Assembly (NCBI RefSeq): GCF_011075055.1
Contig: NC_058140.1
Location: 21,019,945-21,083,944, forward strand
Origin: Mangifera indica
Taxonomy: Eukaryota > Streptophyta > Magnoliopsida > Sapindales > Anacardiaceae
Reading direction: 5' to 3'
Length of the DNA stretch: 64,000 bases
Numbering within the stretch: position 1 is the first letter of the stretch; every line of letters starts with the position of its first letter. Positions 13,016-24,674 of this stretch are shown one piece after another. The position numbers and the translations under genes are program-made. The notes beneath the pieces were generated by a model. That model searched no databases. It had not been told where the DNA came from and saw only the letters and a program-made list of their open reading frames with translations.

Positions 13016-16000
13016 TCAAATGGCAAGGTTTCGTTTTGTAGCTTCCATTTTCAGTAAAAGATCGTTAATATCAGCTTCCATCCTCATTTTCATATTAAAA
13101 TAATCCCTGTGTGCTCTTTCAAGAGCCTGGAATTCTTCAAATTTTTGTTTTCGCATTTCCTCTGCCTCGACAAAGCGCAATTTTGTAATTCTACTTGTAT
13201 ACTCCTCTTCAATTTTTTCGTTCTTTGCTATTGCAATTAGTTTCAAGCTCTCAGCTTCTCTTCTAGCATCGTCAGCTCGTGCTTGGAACATTTTAGCTTC
13301 TGCCTGTTTGATTCTTACAATGCTCTCCAGTTCATCAAAAAGAGGCTCCTTTTGGGAACTTTTATGCAATTCTAACTCCAAAGGTCGCTTATCATTCCGG
13401 TCAATGTTAAAACTAGGAAGTAGGCTCGATGAACTTTCCAATTGAAGAGCTTTATCTGAATAAACAGATTTCAGCCATGTGTTGTCATGGCTAGGCCCAG
13501 CAGTCCCATTGCTTACTTTCACTCTTTCCTTCTCCGAAAAAAGAGTGTCTGAAAACTTGGAAGATTCACTATCTGCAATCACAGTTGAAACAATTAATAG
13601 CAGTTTCTCATTCTTAAATTTTGCCCATGCTAAATTTCTAAAGCCACAGCTTCACTAGCCTTCTGATCATTTATATATAAGAAAAGACGGAGTCTGAACT
13701 CTCAGCAAAATTTTATATCGTGCAACAAGAGATGACATCGAAGTCAAATCTACAATCTTGCAAACCCAGTTTTTATTTTGAGGTTTCACTCATATAATAA
13801 GATTAACTTGCTGGCAAAATTAGAAATTATGCACTCAGACACAGGAACATATAGATAAGCACACTGAATTCATTTTCTTTTGCTGATTATTTAATTATAT
13901 CAATGCCGACGGGAAGAAGAATACCAAAAACAATCTCCGGAAGAATGTGAAGATGTTCATCTATCACTAATGAGGAAGTATCAGAATTACTCAAATGAAC
14001 AAATATGCCATATTACTTGCCATACATAGAAAATGCAACTTAAATTAACCTGAAATAATCCAACCAGCCCATAAAGTTTAGGAGAATTAAACAGGTTGTT
14101 AAATGTTGTTAATTAAAAGCATGACAGGCCTAAAATTTCCAAGAATGATCCAGAAAATACTTCAATAGAATGCACTAATGAATAAGGAACTTACCAGTCA
14201 GAAAACCCACGACATAACTGTAAACCTCCGGAAGTTCAGACTTGTTTGACAGTCTTAACAGCATCTGATCAGCAATTTCATGAAGTCGTTTCCCTCTGAT
14301 ATCTTTGCTGGCAGAAAAAATTCTCTTCACATATTCAAGTTCCCTGGACATTGTTTCAGCTGACCATTCCTTTGCGAAATTCTGAAAAACCTCCTTCACA
14401 AAACCAAACATTTCTGAAGGATGATCACAAGCAACACAATGGAACTGCATTTCAGTCCCTTGAGCCGCAGTGGGGCTACGTCCATTTCTGATATAAGATT
14501 CTTGTAACCCACAATCCGCATGGCACCAATGAAGACAAACATCACAGCCTACCCAACTACATGTATTTGACGCCATGTCAAATTTTGAACAAACAAGGCA
14601 CATACATGAGCTGCAAAAGCCATTCTTCTTTACACATACTTTGCAATCACAGTCATCAACAGGCAAAGGATTCCGGCATGTGAGATTTCTGCATCTAAGG
14701 TTTAGAAAAATTTCAGCCAAATCAGTTGAAGAAATACCATTATCAAGCTGAAGATATTCTGGTAGTCCAGTTTTCAAAGCAACCAAGATTTCTAGTTGAG
14801 CCCGATGAGATTTTAGGAGCACTTCAGTGTTTATGTCAGATCTGCAGCTTAAAGCATTCTGAAAAGCACGCAGTTGAGGCTTCTTATCTGCATTTAACAT
14901 GATCTCTCGGATGCTCTCCTTAACCAAAGCTATGGACTGTGCAGTCATATCATGAAATTTCCTAGCCATTACATGAAAAGGATCTGAAACTATCCTCCCC
15001 ATGATTGTCTCAACAAAATCAACTCCACCTATCAGAAGCTCTTGTTCTTTCTGGCTATTACTCCTATATAAACTACCACCAATGTGCTTCTCCCTCATTG
15101 CTCGCTTCTTCTCAAAACTATAACTTGAACCAATTTCATGTGATCCAACACTGTTTGAAGGTGAACGGACATCATTCTGTTTATGAAAACTCAACTGCCT
15201 TTCCAGTCCATTGGGCATTTTTGTGCTTCCTTCTGTACCCTTAACACGTTGTCCTTGTTCGAGTTGAACATTTGGAATACCTTGAGACTGATGTATTGAA
15301 CCATTTCCATTCATCAAAATCCTTTGATACAAGGGAATTTCTTTATGCTTACTAGATTCGTTCTGAGATTGTCCCTGCCAAGCTCCTTGAGAAACCTGAT
15401 CAATTCCCTGAAATATTGGTCGGCTGTGAACTGATTGCTCAAAGTTATCCATAGAATTCTGAGTTAATGAACAGCTTGGATTATGAAAAAATGACTGAGA
15501 GCCAGAAAAAGACATTGATGCAGTAAACCCATCAGAGTTTGTACGAAATGTGCTTAAGGACTGAATACTTCTCCCTTGGCTAGGAGAACCAGGAACTTCA
15601 GCTGTTTCTCGTGCACCAATTGGTAGCAAGATATTTGGTAAGCTTAGAGAAAGATCAAGTGGTTCCAGAGTCAGATTTTCATCTCTGTCCTTGTTATTGA
15701 AGTGCTGTTCTCCTCTCTCTGTTTTTCTAACAGGAGAGCTAGTAAACAAATCAAAGCCCCTATTACTCGGTCCTTCCATATCATCAGCTTTCCATGATGC
15801 AGCAGCTCTTGATTCCCTTTCAATCCATACACCATCTTCTGCAGAATCAGTATCATTGGTCGGTGTGAAAGCCACTCTTTTGCCTTTGTCCTTGAAACTC
15901 TGGTTCAGCCCCTCAATTTCCACATGAACATCTACATCATTTCCTCCATTTCCCTCCACAACTTGGTCCTTATTGGACTGCGGCGCTTCAAGCTCCTCCA

Positions 16001-17186
16001 CTGCCTTTACCTCAAGATCAATCCCCTTCTCTTCCTTCCTTTCCTCTTCTAAATCTGCAGACTTCTCAACAACCTCATCCTTGGTTCCTTCATCCTTACA
16101 GTCATCATCTTTGCTTAAACACTCTTCCTTCTCCTTACTCTCCTCCTCCTTCTCAACCTCATCAACATCCAAGTTCCCGTTTTCATCACCACTTCCAACA
16201 TTCAAGTTCTCACTATCTGGCAACTCACTAACTTCCAATAAAACATCTTTTTCATCCTCATGTATACTTTCTTTATTTCCCTTTTGCTCTACTTCCTCCA
16301 TAACATTTTCTCCGTCCTCAATTTTCTTATTTTCACTATCAGCCCCGGTCCTATTGTCTTTTGATTCAATTTTATTTTCAATCTCTACAAGTACAGCAGT
16401 AAGCGGCAAATGTTCACGCTCAACATCAGGCTCAAGCTCACCTTCCTCCATCTCACTACTACTACAACCACCCTCAACTTTAACCTCCTCACTCTTCTTC
16501 ACCACCTCCAGATTCTTTGATTGCTCACTTCCCACTGAATCCTTCGACCATGTTGGTGATGATCTTGACTTGGACTTTGAATCCCCTAATCCTCTCACCC
16601 TCGATTGCTCACTCCCTGAATCCCTAGACCAACTTGGAGACTTAATCACATCCCTTAAACCCTTCGAAGCCCCTCCTCTTTCCTCTCTAATACTCCCTCT
16701 ATTACTCTCCTCAAATTCCTTATTCACACCTCCAAAATCCTTTCTTTCACTCCCAAATTCTTTATTGCCACTCACAAACCTTCGCCACGATGACACCGAC
16801 CCCTCCCTCCGGGAACGTTCTCTCTCAGACCGGAACCCTTTTGGGAATTCTCTCCTGGACCCACAAAAACTCTCTGATCTATGAATTGTTCTTTCGTTAC
16901 CAGCACTACTGTATCTATCAAACCCACTTTTCCTCCTATCAAAAGATTCAAAATCATGATCTGATCTTTTCTTTAAATTCCGATTGTCATCATCCAAAGA
17001 TCGATCACGATCATACCTTGACGAGGAGGAGGTAGAAACCAAACCCTTACGTACATTATCAGACTTGTAATAAAAACTACGATGCGAAGAAGTTGAAGAA
17101 CGTTTGGGGTTAGGGTTCGACGAGTCCTTACTTGTGTTCTTATCACCGTAGGAACCCAGATCGTCGCTTGACCTCAGTCTCTTCAT
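13016..17186 (-). CDS. OBE4: OBERON3/4-like PHD-finger protein
   Basis: Two coding exons, 14195-17186 and 13016-13572, give 1182 aa. The ATG giving MKRLRSSDDLGSYGDKN was chosen because OBERON3/4 (TITANIA) proteins start this way and because a TTTTTCAG acceptor stands four bases before it, implying a 5' UTR intron. Order: Ser/Arg-rich N terminus; long acidic Glu/Lys region (about 240-450); helical region; a Cys/His-rich PHD finger (about 830-920; CRNLTCRNP, FCSSCMCLVCSKFD, WVGCDVCLHWCHADCG); and a C-terminal coiled coil rich in Glu/Arg (about 1060-1175). Arabidopsis OBE proteins are nuclear factors acting redundantly in embryonic root and shoot meristem establishment. OBE3 versus OBE4 cannot be settled by eye. 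The other strand of the acidic region is open but is only a codon-bias shadow. Confidence 0.93.
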
Positions 17187-19036
17187 CTCCTGAAAAACAA
17201 CAATACAACAGCAGGAATAAGAAGTATTAAAACTTGGCTTGGTCTTGAATTGATTCGAACTAGAAACAGAAACCCTAATTTTTTTCACCCAAAATTCATT
17301 ATAAGATTCCAAACATTTTAAGTACAGGAACAAAGAAGGAAATGGTATGGAAATAGACCTTGGGAAAAGACGGAGAAAGGAAAAGGAGACGGTGGCGATT
17401 GAATCAGAGACAGAAATATGGATTTGGGTGCGGTCAAAAGAGACTAATAATAAAATGAAAGTGGGGGTTTTGTGATGAGAAAGAGTCAACACTTGGTTCA
17501 AAAAATAAGAAAGGGAGAGATATGGTTGTACACGCTAACGCAATGTCAGTGTTGTGGGTTGCGACTTTAGGGAAAGAGTAAAACCTTTCAATATTTCTTT
17601 CTAATCAAGCCTCAGCCAGCTCCTCTGCATTTTACTCCACACCACACTTATGCTTGACGTGGATGTATTATTGTATGGAAAGATTTGAATTGAGTTAATT
17701 TAATTTAAAAAATTAATTTATTTTTATCTACTAATTAAATTTAAATTAAAAAGAGTTTAATTGAATTTAGGGTATAAATGGATTGATGAGCCAATTCGAT
17801 TTATATTTAATCTAAAGCTTAATTTAAAATATGATGAACAATTTCCAAAATAATGTCACATTGTTTTTATAAATTCAAATCCCATCAACGGCAGGAAAGT
17901 AGCTACTTCATGGCGTATACAAAATAACATAAAATCGCGATCGTAACCGAACACGTGTAAGATTTGAAATTTTCTGAGCAGATAAGAGCGAGTTGTTGAA
18001 GTTGGGAGCGTGACTGACACAACTGACAAAGGAGACTGTTTTGACTCATTGGGAGACTTTCGACGTTACATCAAGTGGCCTTCTTTTGACTCTTCAGTTT
18101 GAATCACAGCCGTTGGATTTTCTAAGGTGGGGTCCGAGGATCTGGATGCCATTGCAAAAGTGCAGTACACGTGTAAGCTGTCTTGATAAATGAATTTGTA
18201 AGTAAATTTTGTACAGATCAAGGCAAAATGGTTCACATGACATGTCTTTTCAAGAGAGAATATTTGCCAAATATCTACCCAGAATATCCAAGCATCTTTC
18301 TTTTCAAGAACTACTGCTGCCAATTACATTAGCTTGGATTTTGTAAAACATACCAGAAAATGTAGGAGTGGATTCGAGCACACTCTAATTCGGCTTGAGC
18401 AAACTGAGCTGAAACGGAAAAATAATTAGTTAGTTTGGTTTGAGTTCAAAGTTTTATTATCAATATTGTTACACGAGAATTTGACTTGCTAATAACTTTC
18501 TTTTTTTTATTTTTTGATAATTATTTATATTTTTTTCGATGTTACTCTTTAACATCTTCAATGAGTTGACTTAGAGTTTGTGTTATTTATTTTGGATATA
18601 AATTAAATTTTAATGATTTAAAGTCAATTTAATTTAAATTTTTTAATTAAAAATTACACATTTAATCGTGTAATAAATTTTGTTTAATAATATTAATAGT
18701 TTATAAACTGTAAATATAAATTGATGAGGGTTAAGAGTTTAAAATAGTTATATATGGTAATTTTAAGTTAAAAATAAAATAAATAATTAGGTTATTTCAT
18801 CACAAAACAGTTTGATTAACTGACTTGTTTTTCTCATTATTCGTAAATGAAAATTTATTGTTTTTTATATTAAAAATAAAACCTTAAAATTGGACTTTTC
18901 TCACCGCTTACGCTGTCGTTTTGCAAGAATCCAACATGGCCAAATCGTATGCACAAAAATTGTTAGTATTATCCAATTCCAAGCCAAGATATTTTTCTGA
19001 GGTAAACATTAGCTTCATCATCCAAGATATTTGATT
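17187..19036. other. Divergent intergenic region, OBERON-like / small plastid gene
   Basis: 17187-17580 should hold the OBERON 5' UTR and leader intron; the frame upstream of the chosen ATG is open to 17501 but looks non-coding. About 18355-18430 has the half-element words gtaggagtggattcgagc and ggcttgagc, and 18650-18790 is an AT-rich palindromic element fragment. No gene is supported in 17580-19036. Confidence 0.5.
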
Positions 19037-19462
19037 ATGCAAGCTCCAAATTGGTCATCGTCATCGTCTTCTTCTTCTTCAATGGCTGCTCTACCATCAG
19101 TTGCTCATTCTTTTCTTAACAAAAGCTGTCCAACTCAAGACCTGAAGAGCAGAAGTTGTCCTAGATTGTTTGTGCTTGTAGCTTGTCAAAGTCGTGAGCC
19201 AATGGACACATCTAGCAGCAGCCCAGAGACAAAGAAGGAGAAGAAGAAGGAGGAGAACAATTATAAGTTACAGTTTTCACAACTTCTCATTGGAGCAGAG
19301 AAGTTTGGGAAGGGTTTGAAGGAGAATTTGAGCCCTCAACAGAAGGGGGACTGGAAAGACTTGACTTTAATGAGTTTATCATTTGCTGTTTATGTGTATA
19401 TGTCTCAGAGGATTGTTTGTGCTTACTTTGCTTGGATGTCCATTCCCAAACAATCATGGTAG
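19037..19462 (+). CDS. Small predicted plastid membrane protein
   Basis: A single-exon frame of 141 aa. The first ATG (19037) gives MQAPNW followed by a nine-Ser run encoded by a TCN microsatellite, then MAALPSVAHSFLNKSC. This Ser-rich, acid-poor N terminus looks like a chloroplast transit peptide. The middle is Lys/Glu-rich (ETKKEKKKEE), followed by FSQLLIGAEKFGKGLKENL and GDWKDLTLMSLSFAVYVYMSQ, which carries one probable membrane segment before the C-terminal WMSIPKQSW. I do not recognise a characterised family; from composition it is probably a conserved plant-specific plastid protein. An alternative start at 19082 (MAALPS) is possible. Codon use and the well-formed C terminus argue that it is a real gene. 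Confidence 0.72.
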   Translation: MQAPNWSSSSSSSSSMAALPSVAHSFLNKSCPTQDLKSRSCPRLFVLVACQSREPMDTSSSSPETKKEKKKEENNYKLQFSQLLIGAEKFGKGLKENLSPQQKGDWKDLTLMSLSFAVYVYMSQRIVCAYFAWMSIPKQSW

Positions 19463-20189
19463 CTAGCTAGCTTGTCATGTTCCACCAACCTGTCTGGTAT
19501 TGTAGATTATTTTGTTGTGTTTGTCTATGATGTTCAGATGGGTTCTGAACAGATACTGTTTATATTGCTTTTTTTTTTTCCTCAGTTTGTCTTCCAATTT
19601 GGTTTCTGGGTTCTTATGCTGTAAAGAAACTTTATGCCTTGATTCAAGTTGTGTCATGTCTAGGCTAATTTGAGTTCAATTCAATTCAAACTCGAGCTCA
19701 ACTGCCGATATAAAGCTTCAGCTTAAAATCGATAAGTCTATTCAAGTTAGCTTGGATCAAATCCACTCCTAATCCCCACAAGCAAGAAAAGAACTTGTAT
19801 TTTGCAATATAAGCTTTTGTTATTTTATTTTGGCTGATTCCATAAACTACACAGTGGGATTGGCATTTCTGATACTATGCTTTCTTTACGCATAAAGCTT
19901 TCCCATACAGATTCAATTGATGAGAGAGTGAAGAGAAATTAGAACTTAAATTATCATTTGAACAGCCATTTATCTTAGAAGCTGAAAAAGGAATCATCAA
20001 CTCAAGCATAATGAAATTTTACTAACATATTATCCATCAGCAACATGAGCATCAGAAAAGACTTAACGCTAACCAAAGTTCAAAAAGTAGTACTTAACGA
20101 AAGAGGTCATTGAAAAGTCTGAAAACATTATTCAGAATCACTGGAACTGTATCAATTATCTTCCCATATTTAGATGTTCAGACTTCACA
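19463..20189. repeat. Intergenic, with decayed MITE-like fragment
   Basis: The 3' UTRs of two converging genes lie here. About 19660-19775 reads like a degenerate copy of the gctcgagctcaa element family, ending ggatcaaatccactcctaa. Nothing else is recognised. Confidence 0.4.
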
Positions 20190-23100
20190 TCAATCAGCTT
20201 TGACTCTCTCGCGTCTAAAGAGGCGATAAAGTAATGACAATAGCCATTGCCAAAAGATGACTAACCAATTGGTACTCTTTGGTTTAGGTTCTGGTCGAGG
20301 TCCAAAAATTCCTTTATAGATCTCCTTTTGCTTCTGATAAACAGCCTTGTCATGTTCAGCAATCTTACGAAGCTCTCTTGCAATTGCTTTGTCTTCAGGT
20401 GCAAATTTACAAGCCTTTGAAAAGTCTTCCCGTGCAGCTTCTGTTTGACCAAGTTCTGCTCTAGCTTTTCCCCGTCTGAAAAGGGCTTTCACATTGTTTT
20501 CATCCTCAGCTAATACCTGTCATTTCATCATCCAATCAAAGTGTCAATCTTCAACATATTCATCACATAAATCCCTCAATTGAAGTGTAAAAAATGAGAG
20601 TATGAATGTAGGAAGGAGAGCATCCTGGTGGTTCTGGAAATTGTTGGAGCCATAATGATGCAATAAACCATAGATATAAATAGGGGAAGGTAGTTAAAAT
20701 TTTACTATAGCAAAACAAGGCGACTCAACGTGAATTGTGATTCAAAACATAACCTGAAGAATAAAAGTGCAATTTAAAGCTGCAAAGCATGGCCTCTCAG
20801 CTCTAGAGTCTTGACCAGCATAAGTATGATATAACAAGTTACCACTACTTAAGACCTCCAAGCTGTTTTATATCGCCGATAGGTTCAAAAGTGTAGGAAT
20901 TTATGAATGGAAGAAACTTTATTGCAGCCCCACAACAAACAGGAAAAGAAAGGAAAACATTGCAGGAAGTAAGCAAATTTCCAGCTCTTTTCTATCTCTC
21001 CCTCATTTTTCATGAATTAAATTAAGCCTAAAAGTAATGATGCATAAACTGCCAGGGAATCAAACATTACTTCCACCAATGGGTATTCTCCACTTATTTG
21101 TGCAGGCAATACATTTTTGTTTAAAACAGTCAACCATTAGACCAATCATTCTTCATAGGGTCAGTGCATGGCAAAGTCAAACCCATAAACTGGTTTAAAT
21201 AAACCCAGTGAGCTTCAGATATGTTTAAGCATTAATTCTCCTATAACCTTTTTTGGTTCCTTTAGAAAGTTCAATTCTACTCTTTTCAGAGTCTAGTTGA
21301 TAGATTTAATAATTAATGGCTGTGCATGCAGCCATCTAGCTGTTCCTTTGGTTCTAATAATATGTTAATTTACAACTTACAAAAAAAGTAGGGATGGATT
21401 TAAATGGAGCCAAACTTAAGTTCGGCTCGACTTGAAACAGTCAAACTTGAGTGGTCAAAACGATGTTGTTTAAATGATTCAAATCGAGCTCTTCCAGGCT
21501 TGTGAGCTTAATAAGCCAAACACTCACAAGCTCAAGCTCGAGCCACCTCGGCTTGAATCCACCCCTATACAAAAGCCCCTTTCATTATTCAGAGCCTAAA
21601 ATTAAGAAAAATATATAATGGCACTTAAAATGAAAAAATTGATTCCCTGATAAGCATTTACTTACAAGGCTGCATTGCCCTATGGCTTCTTCATAGAGCT
21701 TTAGCTTTATTAGACATGCTGCCATATTAAGGTGGCATGGATTTTTAACAGCCAAAGCCATGTCCCGGTACTTCCCAAACAACTGGAACATGAAATCATC
21801 ACCCATATATGCTATGGCCTGACATCAACAAAAATCACACTTTCAAAAAAGGAAGGAAATAGAGGGAGATAAAAACAAAACAAAAAGAATCTGTACAAAC
21901 TCAGATGCTGAGACTAAATAATAGGCAGCGAGAACATGAGAATGTAACCATTTCATACTGTTGCTTGGCCTCTTCCCATTTCTCCTCCTTATATAAGGCA
22001 TTGCCATCCATCTTTCTTCGATCTGCAGCGCCAATCCTTTCCTCCACAGTCATGTCACTACGAGCTTTCCCCTGCATGAAATACATAGACAATAAATACA
22101 TGTTAATAGCATCATACAAAGATAAACCTCACACAATTTCAAAAAAAAAAATTTTTTTAAAAGCAGAACATCCATAAACACCGATTGAAGAAGCCATTAC
22201 ACTCAACTTACTTCTTTGGTTTCATCAAACCCAATAAGCACAACTTCATATACTAAGTCAGCCATGGGAGGAACATTAGGGAACGAGAAGCTTCCTTCTT
22301 TACCATAACCAAGTTCCCAGCCAACGCGTAACAGGGCATGTTCACCCGACTTCATGCTGGACACACCAATAGCCAAGCCAGTCATTTCTTTTTTCTCTGT
22401 TGCAAAAATAAAACTATCAATATTTTGTTACATAAGCAAAAGTACGTTATACACATTAAACTACAAGATTTTTCCAATAACATTTATTTTTACATATATA
22501 CATACCAAGCATCTAAATTTCCCACCAAATGTAAACCTGAAAACTGTTGGTCTATTAAATGTCATGATTGTTTTGACACACATGTAACCAAAATCACAGC
22601 AGGGTTACTAGATGGATTAAAACCAAGTTTAAAAACTAAATTAAAGTCTTCCACAAACGGCGCAGAAAATGGTGAAAATAGTAAAAGCAAAATATTTCAG
22701 AAACTCGAAATTACGGAGGTATATACCTTTCCCTAAAATTATTTCAAGAGGTTGTTGTTCATGCCATGTATCCTCAAACTTATGTTGGGTGCTTTCGGTC
22801 CAAGCCCTGTAGTGCACTATCAGCAAATAAAGCAACCACTTAGATACATGCAACACATTATTAAAAAATATGTAAAACCAACAGCAACCTTCTTTGATAC
22901 ATCAAATACCAATGTCTACTTACCAAAGCATGTTGAATATTTGGAAGGTTTTTGACCTTGACCCTCCTTGATAATCTGTTTAGTTACATGATCATGAAGC
23001 ACTTCCACTTTAGAATCCACTATTGGAGGACCACTGCCATCTTGAGGAGCTACACTCTGTGCAAGCCCAACACTCTCAGTGACTATTTCACTCTCATCTT

Positions 23101-23367
23101 CTTGCCCTAAAAAACACACCAGAGATTTTTTTAAACCCACATATGTTTCGAAATATTTCATTCGAAATCCATTAAAATCACAAGATTCTGCATACTACAA
23201 ATTTAAAGATCATAAATCGATAGCCCTAGAACAAGAAATTCACATTTTTTCTAAATGGGCAAGCACAAGATTTAAACAAAATTGAATCTTTAAAATGTCA
23301 CATTAAGATAAAAGATGGTAAATTCACCAAGAGGTTGACTTTTCTGCTGCTCCTGAACGTCCTCCAT
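20190..23367 (-). CDS. TWD1: TWISTED DWARF 1 / FKBP42 immunophilin
   Basis: Seven exons: 23328-23367, 22924-23106, 22727-22816, 22212-22396, 21949-22071, 21666-21818, 20190-20516, giving 366 aa, the family's size. Order: acidic N terminus (EDESEIVTES); FKBP-type domain (about 65-160; STCFVHYRAWTESTQHKFED, FPNVPPMADLVYEV); TPR repeats (about 175-295; RRKMDGNALYKEEKWEEAKQ, PCHLNMAACLIKLKLYEEA, VKALFRRGKARAELGQ); calmodulin-binding-like basic region; and a C-terminal hydrophobic anchor (WLVIFWQWLLSLLYRLF) ending VKAD. TWD1 is a membrane-anchored co-chaperone, inactive as a prolyl isomerase in most reports, that interacts with ABCB auxin transporters and HSP90. The exon-5 donor (GTTACA) is weak, but family sequence QQYEM-AIAYMGDD supports that junction. 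Intron 6 holds a MITE (21389-21567). Confidence 0.97.
21389..21567. mobile_element. Short hAT-like MITE in TWD1 intron 6
   Basis: A 179-bp element starts tagggatggatttaa and ends ttgaatccaccccta, imperfect inverted termini. It is flanked by tacaaaaaaag (21378-21388) and tacaaaag (21568-21575), a likely 8-bp target duplication whose A run has since changed length. The interior is rich in ctcgag/gctcg words like those of the 56017 element. Non-autonomous; no coding capacity. Confidence 0.65.
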
Positions 23368-24674
23368 TGATTTTAATTATCACTTCCTGGAATCCTATTA
23401 AACCCAGTGAAAGAAAATGGAAACAAAATCAATTGAGACAAGATCTGCAGACTGTTCTTTAAATTGAAATGTAAATATGTGGTTTGTTATGTTCTTGTAG
23501 GAACGAAGAAGATTCTAGAGAGAGATTGGATACTGGCAGCTGATATTCGTTTGATAATAGGAGAAGATGGGTTTAATGACTGTTGTAATAGCTGATTGGT
23601 GGAACTTTGGGATTTGCATGTGATTTATTAAAATTTAGAAGTTTAAAATTACATTTCTATAGTTTCATCACCGATTTAATCCACTTATTTATAGGCTTTT
23701 TATTTTAATCCTTTTTCAGTTACACAAGGCACAGGAAGAGTAGTGACAAACTGATTTGGTGGACTTGCATCGATGTTTTCATCAAGAAATGGATTTTATG
23801 TAGGCATCCCCTTTGATTATTTACATAATATGATACATTTAAATTTTAATATAATGAATCTAGACATTCATAAAAATTAAATATCATATCATCTCATACT
23901 TTTTAATATAAAATAATTTTATAATCACATAAAGATAACTAAAAAAGATGAAATTATACAAGATAATTTTGTAATTACTTAAAAGTAATAATTCATAATA
24001 ATAGAAATATAAAAAATAGTGTTACAATAAGGTAAAAATAATTTATAGAGACAAAATATGATTCCGTGATGATAAGAGAAGAAAATGACATGTCAAGGCA
24101 ATAAATTTGGATAGAATAATTTCTATTACATATAATGATATATTTAATTACTGATTTCGTAATTAATTGGTTGTTCTAATGGTGGATTGATTCTTCTGTA
24201 ATAAAGAATTATTATTGGTTTATATGATATTTTTCACTGAATTTTTATGTTGATGAAAATATACAAGTTTCTGGAAAAGAAAATGATAAGAACGCTCTTG
24301 AAAGAGTCAAGGAGTTTGTGTATGTCAGTAATGAAGATTAATGATGCACTTTCTATCTTCTCTCTACTGATGATCTTGTTTAGTAATTTTGCTCTCTTCA
24401 TGAGCCCCAATCTTCACCATTACATGGCCTAGTCACCTTAACTTGCTCCTCCAATTTCTCCTCACTCAAAGGCTCAAAGCAATCAATAAGAACCGTTAAT
24501 TTATCTCACAGTGGCACCCAAAAGAAAAATAATAAAAATAAGAGAAAAAAACTGCAAAGAAATAGTTTTGACATTGATCATCAGCCAAACTTTTCCATTT
24601 CTTTGGAAAAATAATATCACAAACGTCTCCACATTCGGGACGGAAACGACTGTGAAGAAAAAGAAAAGAGAAAC
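23368..24674. other. Divergent intergenic region, TWD1 / CHX28-like
   Basis: 1.3 kb separates the two start codons. The first 200 bp beside TWD1 is its likely 5' UTR and core promoter. 23800-24250 is very AT-rich without clear repeats. An open frame at 24247-24432 has no recognisable similarity and was not called. Confidence 0.5.

Noticed and set aside
15973..16884. 303-codon plus-strand open frame rich in Ser/Leu/Phe
   Set aside because: It is exactly antisense to the acidic Glu/Lys-rich region of the OBERON-like gene; codon bias there leaves the opposite strand open. No conserved domain is visible.
18066..18323. 85-codon minus-strand frame
   Set aside because: No recognisable similarity, no splice partner, and sequence like random translation of an intergenic region.
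24247..24432. 61-codon plus-strand frame upstream of the CHX28-like gene
   Set aside because: Short, AT-rich and without family resemblance; the CHX28 start codon lies further downstream with the expected MAGKGKKCKD N terminus.
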